A stretch of 16,382 nucleotides of DNA, taken from contig JAFYBI010000291.1 of the NCBI GenBank assembly GCA_017540285.1, positions 1-16,382 on the forward strand. The letters run 5' to 3'. Origin of the DNA: Clostridia bacterium. GTDB lineage: Bacteria; Bacillota; Clostridia; Oscillospirales; CAG-272. This document shows, in pieces, positions 12,785 to 16,382 of this stretch. The first letter of the stretch is position 1, and every line of letters begins with the position of its first letter. The notes beneath the pieces are model-generated. The model made no database searches. It saw only the letters and a program-made list of their open reading frames with translations, and had not been told where the DNA came from. A program made the translations under genes and the position numbers.

Positions 12785-14305
12785 ATGAATATCCAGAAAA
12801 TCTGCGCGCTCCTGCTCCTCTTTGCGCTGCTTCTCTCCGCCTGCTCCGCCCCCGCATCGGAGGGTTCGGAGGAGGGGAAGGCGGACCTCTCGTCCCCCGA
12901 TCCGTCCGGGACTGCGGAAGAAGCGGCGGAACCCGAGACCGAAGAGGACCGCACCAAGTACGATCCGCATCTCGAAGCAGTCGATTACGCAGGCGCGGCG
13001 TTCAACGTCCTCTACAACTACGGCAACGATCTGGAACCGAACAAGGATTTCACCGCGGAAGAGCTGACCGGCGAGATCGTCAACGACGCGAAGTTCAACC
13101 GCAACACCGCGCTCTGTGACAAGTACAACATCGCCACCCAGTACATCAACGGCGGCAGCGACGGAGCCGTCGTTTCCTCCGTCACCGCATCCGTCGCGGC
13201 GGGGGACAACGCCTATTCCTACGTCGACAACAACGCGCAGTTCTGCATTCAGATGGCGTCGAAGGGAGTCCTGCTCGAGATCTCCGAGCTCCCGGTCATC
13301 GATCTCTCCGCGCCGTACTGGAACTCCCTGATGCTCGAGGGAAGCTCTATCAATCACAAGAACTACTTCGTCTTCTCCGACATCAACATCCACGCGTACG
13401 GCGCGACGCCCTGCATGATCTTCAACAAGGTCGTCCATGAGAACTACGGCCTCGAAGATCTCTACGAGATCGTCCTCAACGGCGGCTGGACCTTCGACAA
13501 GGCCTGTGAGATGATCAACGTCGTCACGCACGACCTCGACGGCGACGGCAAGATCACGAAGGACGACGCCCTCGGCCTGATCGCCAACAACTTCTGCATC
13601 GACTGCTTCATCAGCGGTACGGGATATCAGCTCATCACGAAGGATGAGAACGATATGCCGACGCTCAACGTCTTCACGGAACAGATGGCGGACATCATGG
13701 ACGGCATCAAGCGCGTCTGCTCCGAACAGACCGGCACCTTCCTCGTCGACCGGACCTCCACCGCCACCGAGGCGCGCGAATACTGGACCGAGCATGCGAT
13801 CACCGAGGACCGCGCCCTGTTCTGGGTGGGGAACATCAAGTGCGTGGAACGCATGCGCGCGTCCGAATCCGATTTCGGCGTTGTTCCCATGCCGAAATAC
13901 AGCGACGCGCAGGAGAATTACGCGGTCCATATTCAGGCCAACATCGGTTCCGTGTCCTGCTTCCCGCTGACCGTCGCGGAGACCGCCGAAATGGTCGGCC
14001 GGGTGACGGAGGAGATGGCGTATCTCTCCTTCCGCGACGTGATGCCCGCCTACATGGACGTCTGTATCGACGGCAAGACGATCCGCGACGAGGAATCGCT
14101 CGCGTGCCTCGAGATCATCCGCTCCTCGTATTACTGCGACCTCGGCTTCATGTTCCAGCAGATGGGGCTGCAGCTCCTCGGCAACATGCGCGACTATGTG
14201 ACCGCCAACAAGACGGACTACATGTCCTCCCTGAAGACCAGCCAGAAGGTCTGGAACAAGTCCCTCGAGCGGATCGCGAAGACGTTTGCAGAGGGCGGCA
14301 ACTGA
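12785..14305 (+). CDS. Extracellular solute-binding lipoprotein, paralogue of the one at 2984-4504
   Basis: A 506-residue lipoprotein: signal with LSAC (lipidated Cys20), an acidic low-complexity linker to about residue 58, then a two-lobed solute-binding fold. Shared blocks with the other copy include GEIVNDAKFNRN (97-108), GGWTFDK (233-239), FGVVPMPKYSD and the C-terminal KVWNKSLERIAKTFAEGGN. An EF-hand-like loop (250-261; D250, D252, D254, K256, T258, D261) lies at the same place after GGWT as in the paralogue. The sequences otherwise differ widely, so the duplication is old and the ligands may differ. AAGGAAGGT precedes the ATG. It begins 51 bases after the deacetylase and 35 bases before the aminopeptidase, so it is probably in one operon with cell-wall and peptide-handling genes. 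No permease is present; the ligand is unknown (sugar, muropeptide or other). Confidence 0.87.
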   Translation: MNIQKICALLLLFALLLSACSAPASEGSEEGKADLSSPDPSGTAEEAAEPETEEDRTKYDPHLEAVDYAGAAFNVLYNYGNDLEPNKDFTAEELTGEIVNDAKFNRNTALCDKYNIATQYINGGSDGAVVSSVTASVAAGDNAYSYVDNNAQFCIQMASKGVLLEISELPVIDLSAPYWNSLMLEGSSINHKNYFVFSDINIHAYGATPCMIFNKVVHENYGLEDLYEIVLNGGWTFDKACEMINVVTHDLDGDGKITKDDALGLIANNFCIDCFISGTGYQLITKDENDMPTLNVFTEQMADIMDGIKRVCSEQTGTFLVDRTSTATEAREYWTEHAITEDRALFWVGNIKCVERMRASESDFGVVPMPKYSDAQENYAVHIQANIGSVSCFPLTVAETAEMVGRVTEEMAYLSFRDVMPAYMDVCIDGKTIRDEESLACLEIIRSSYYCDLGFMFQQMGLQLLGNMRDYVTANKTDYMSSLKTSQKVWNKSLERIAKTFAEGGN

Positions 14306-14340
14306 TCGCCCGGAAACCGGAAGAAACAGGAGACCGATCT

Positions 14341-15660
14341 ATGACACAGGAAAACAGACAGGCGACGGAAGGCCTGATCGCCTTCATCAAGGACAGCCCG
14401 ACAGCTTTTCACGCGGTGAGCGCCGCCGCCGGGATGCTGGAGGGCGCCGGCTTCACCCGGCTGAACGAATGCGACGCATGGGATCTTGCGCGCGGCGGAA
14501 AGTATTACGTTACCCGCAACCAGTCCTCGATCCTCGCCTTCGCGCTGCCGGAGGGGGCGGACAACGCGTTCCTGCTCGCCGCGAGCCACACCGACAGCCC
14601 GACCTATAAGCTCAAGGCGGAGTCCGAGACCGACGCGTTCGGAAAATACATCAAGCTCAACGTTGAGGGATACGGCGGGATGATTGCCTCCTCGTGGCTG
14701 GACCGCCCGCTCTCCCTTGCCGGACGCGCGGTGGTGACGCAAAACGGGCACATCGACGCGAAGCTCGTGAAAATCGACCGCGACCTCGTCCTCATCCCGA
14801 ACGTCGCGATCCACATGAACCGGAACATCAACTCCGGCTATAATTTCAACCCCGCCGTCGACCTCATGCCACTCTTCGCCGCCAAGGAGCAGAAGGGCGC
14901 GCTGCGCCGTCTCCTTGCCGAAGAACTGGGCGTCGACGAGACGGCGATCCTCTCGGCGGATCTCTATCTCTACAACCGCACGCCCGGAACGATCTGGGGC
15001 GCGGACGGCGAGTTCTATTCCACTCCCCGGATCGGCAACCTCCAGTGCGCCTACACGACGCTCGAAGGCTTCCTTGACGCGGTCGGAGCGGGAGCGTGCC
15101 AAATGATCCCGGTCTGGGGCTCCTTCGACAACGAGGAGACCGGTTCGGCGACAAAGCAGGGCGCGGGCTCGCAGTTCCTCTTCGACACGCTCGAGCGGAT
15201 CGCGGACACGTTCGGATTCCCGCTGAAGCAGGCGTTTGCGTCGTCCTTCATGGTCTCGGCGGACAACGGGCATGCCAAGCACCCGAATCACCCGGAATTC
15301 TCCGACGGGCTGAACGTTCCGCACATGAACGAGGGCGTCGTCGTCAAATCGAACGCCGCGCAGAAATACACCACCGACGCGCTGTCCTCGGCGATCTTCT
15401 GCGAGATCTGCAAGCGGGCCGGGGTACCGACGCAGCTCTTTGCCAACCGGAGCGACCTCGGAGGCGGCGGGACGCTCGGGTCGATCGCGAACACGCATGT
15501 CGCGATGACGACGGTCGACATCGGGCTCGCGCAGCTGGCGATGCATTCGTCCTACGAGACGGGCGGCACGGCGGACACAAAGTACATGATCGACGCGATG
15601 AAGGCCTTCTACCGCGCGAGGATCGTGTTCTCCGCCGACGGATCGTGCGAGCTCGGATAA
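14341..15660 (+). CDS. M18 family aminopeptidase with an altered metal site
   Basis: A 439-residue cytoplasmic protein of peptidase family M18 (aspartyl aminopeptidase/Ape1 type), normally a dizinc enzyme that removes N-terminal, often acidic, residues. The open frame extends upstream inside the solute-binding gene, but AGGAG just before the ATG at 14341 and the typical N-terminus (LIAFIKDSPTAFHAV) fix the start. Family markers are SHTDSPTYKLK (82-92, His83 ligand), FDNEETGS (262-269, Glu265 base and Glu266 ligand), SADNGHAKHPN (306-316, Asp308), NRSDLGGGGTLG (369-380) and VDIGLAQLAMHS (392-403, His402). At the R-I/L-D-N/D-L segment, where the metal-bridging aspartate belongs, the sequence reads PRIGNLQC: residue 232 is glycine (GGC at 15034-15036), one base from GAC. 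Activity is therefore uncertain. It is the last gene before a strong terminator. Confidence 0.92.
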   Translation: MTQENRQATEGLIAFIKDSPTAFHAVSAAAGMLEGAGFTRLNECDAWDLARGGKYYVTRNQSSILAFALPEGADNAFLLAASHTDSPTYKLKAESETDAFGKYIKLNVEGYGGMIASSWLDRPLSLAGRAVVTQNGHIDAKLVKIDRDLVLIPNVAIHMNRNINSGYNFNPAVDLMPLFAAKEQKGALRRLLAEELGVDETAILSADLYLYNRTPGTIWGADGEFYSTPRIGNLQCAYTTLEGFLDAVGAGACQMIPVWGSFDNEETGSATKQGAGSQFLFDTLERIADTFGFPLKQAFASSFMVSADNGHAKHPNHPEFSDGLNVPHMNEGVVVKSNAAQKYTTDALSSAIFCEICKRAGVPTQLFANRSDLGGGGTLGSIANTHVAMTTVDIGLAQLAMHSSYETGGTADTKYMIDAMKAFYRARIVFSADGSCELG

Positions 15661-15679
15661 ACGAATCGCCGGAAATGAG

Positions 15680-15715
15680 AAAGGGACTTCCCGTTTTGGA
15701 TTGGGAGGTCCCTTT
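15680..15715. terminator. Bidirectional intrinsic terminator between convergent genes
   Basis: AAAGGGAC-T-TCCC (15680 onward) pairs with GGGA-G-GTCCCTTT (ending 15715), about 13 pairs with one wobble. A T-rich tail follows on the plus strand (TTTTGGCTTGGTTTT); on the minus strand the stem itself ends in TTT. It serves the aminopeptidase gene (stop 15660) and probably the facing gene (stop 15730). Confidence 0.88.
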
Positions 15716-15729
15716 TGGCTTGGTTTTAC

Positions 15730-16382
15730 TCAGTGTTTCGATTCGTATTCCCGGATAAGCTCCGTGACGGCGGTTCTTACATTGTCCATTCGGAGCAGAC
15801 CGGACTTTCCGCGCGGGAAGAAATCGAAGAGATGTCCCTCACGGTACTGCCGGTACTCCTCAAAGGTATACCGGACGGTGTAATCTCCTTTCTTGTCGAG
15901 CTCGGAGATCACGATGATGAGGATCGGACCGTTATCCGGTGCCAGCGTGTCCCCGTCGGCCTTCATACCGACGCCGGAGATGTCGGCCGCGTTTTCCGGA
16001 TTCCGGAGGATCATGCGGTAGTCCGCACGCAGGAGGGCGACTTCAAACCAGTAGAAATCCTGACCGTCGCGGACCGTTACCTTCTCGCGGAGGCCGCAGA
16101 GGGTCAGCTCGCTCACCTTTGCCCGAACCGGCTGGAAGTCCAGCATGCCCCGCTCCGTCATCCATTCGCCTTTTATGCAGTTCCCCTTCGCGGTGAGATA
16201 CTGCGTGAGGATCTGCCGGTGCCGCGTGTCCGGATCGCAGCCGTCCGCGAAGTCGACGGGGATGCTCGTTCCGAGACGGAGGAAGGCATCCTCCTGCGCA
16301 GTCCTCTGTTTTTCAGCCGCCTCCTGCACGGCCAGACGCATTTCTTCGACGCTTTCTTCCCAGAAACGGGTCAGCAGCGAGA
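15730..16382 (-). CDS. Hypothetical protein, probably cut at its N-terminus by the window edge
   Basis: I do not recognise this protein. The minus-strand frame ends with TGA at 15730-15732 and is open all the way to the right edge (about 216 codons). An internal ATG at 16341 would give 203 residues but has no convincing ribosome binding site, and the residues before it (FWEESVEEM) continue the same charged helical pattern, so the true start is likely outside the window. The visible part begins with a charged Glu/Gln/Lys-rich helical segment, then a mixed alpha/beta domain with strands such as DFYWFEVALLRADYRMIL and GPILIIVISELDKK, and an aromatic-rich tail (YTFEEYRQYREGHLFDFF). No signal peptide or membrane segment is seen. 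It converges on the aminopeptidase gene, sharing the terminator. Codon use (GC-rich third positions) fits real coding. Confidence 0.6.
   Translation of the reverse strand, partial: SLLTRFWEESVEEMRLAVQEAAEKQRTAQEDAFLRLGTSIPVDFADGCDPDTRHRQILTQYLTAKGNCIKGEWMTERGMLDFQPVRAKVSELTLCGLREKVTVRDGQDFYWFEVALLRADYRMILRNPENAADISGVGMKADGDTLAPDNGPILIIVISELDKKGDYTVRYTFEEYRQYREGHLFDFFPRGKSGLLRMDNVRTAVTELIREYESKH

Noticed and set aside
11543..13930. Very long minus-strand open frame (795 codons) opposite the deacetylase and second binding-protein genes
   Set aside because: It is antisense to two genes with clear families, has an Arg/Val/Asp-rich composition typical of the complement of GC-rich codons, and has no domain or ribosome binding site.

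Overview
The window looks like chromosomal DNA from a GC-rich anaerobic Firmicute of the class Clostridia, probably an uncultured gut-type lineage. The support is indirect: strong AGGAGG-type ribosome binding sites, TTGACA/TATAAT promoters with 17-base spacers, several lipoproteins, a RelQ-type alarmone synthetase, a DUF4830 protein, a PdaA-type deacetylase and a bacterial M18 aminopeptidase. There is no rRNA, tRNA, transposase, phage gene, integrase or CRISPR array. No gene-free stretch exceeds 300 bases.

Left part (1-4504, minus strand). Three exported lipoprotein genes are each transcribed alone. They are a solute-binding protein (2984-4504), a CotH-kinase-family lipoprotein (1319-2716) and a lipoprotein cut by the left edge (1-1040). 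Each has its own near-consensus promoter, and the first two end in hairpin terminators. No transporter permease or ATPase is visible.

Centre left (4798-7705, plus strand). A promoter facing away from the solute-binding gene drives a sugar-phosphate isomerase/epimerase. A strong intrinsic terminator follows. Only 22 bases later begins a tight trio: a small (p)ppGpp synthetase, a Nudix domain fused to an alpha/beta-hydrolase (esterase-like) domain, and an ArsC/Spx-like thioredoxin-fold protein.

Centre (7834-11574). A new promoter drives a glycerophosphodiester phosphodiesterase and a divergent GpsA-like dehydrogenase. A short DUF4830 membrane-anchored gene faces them on the minus strand. A glycerol-1-phosphate dehydrogenase then opens the next plus-strand run. 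This stretch therefore encodes enzymes of the two mirror-image glycerol phosphates about 600 bases apart.

Right part (11657-16382). The run continues with a PdaA-like polysaccharide deacetylase lipoprotein, a second solute-binding lipoprotein (paralogue of the first, same 506-residue length) and an M18 aminopeptidase, ending in a strong bidirectional terminator. An unrecognised minus-strand gene runs in from the right edge.

I see no complete, clearly new multi-gene system. The best leads are single-gene oddities: an M18 peptidase lacking its bridging metal-ligand aspartate, the Nudix-esterase fusion, a CotH-like lipoprotein with a ferredoxin-spaced cysteine cluster, EF-hand-like loops inside two orphan solute-binding proteins, and the G3P/G1P enzyme neighbourhood.
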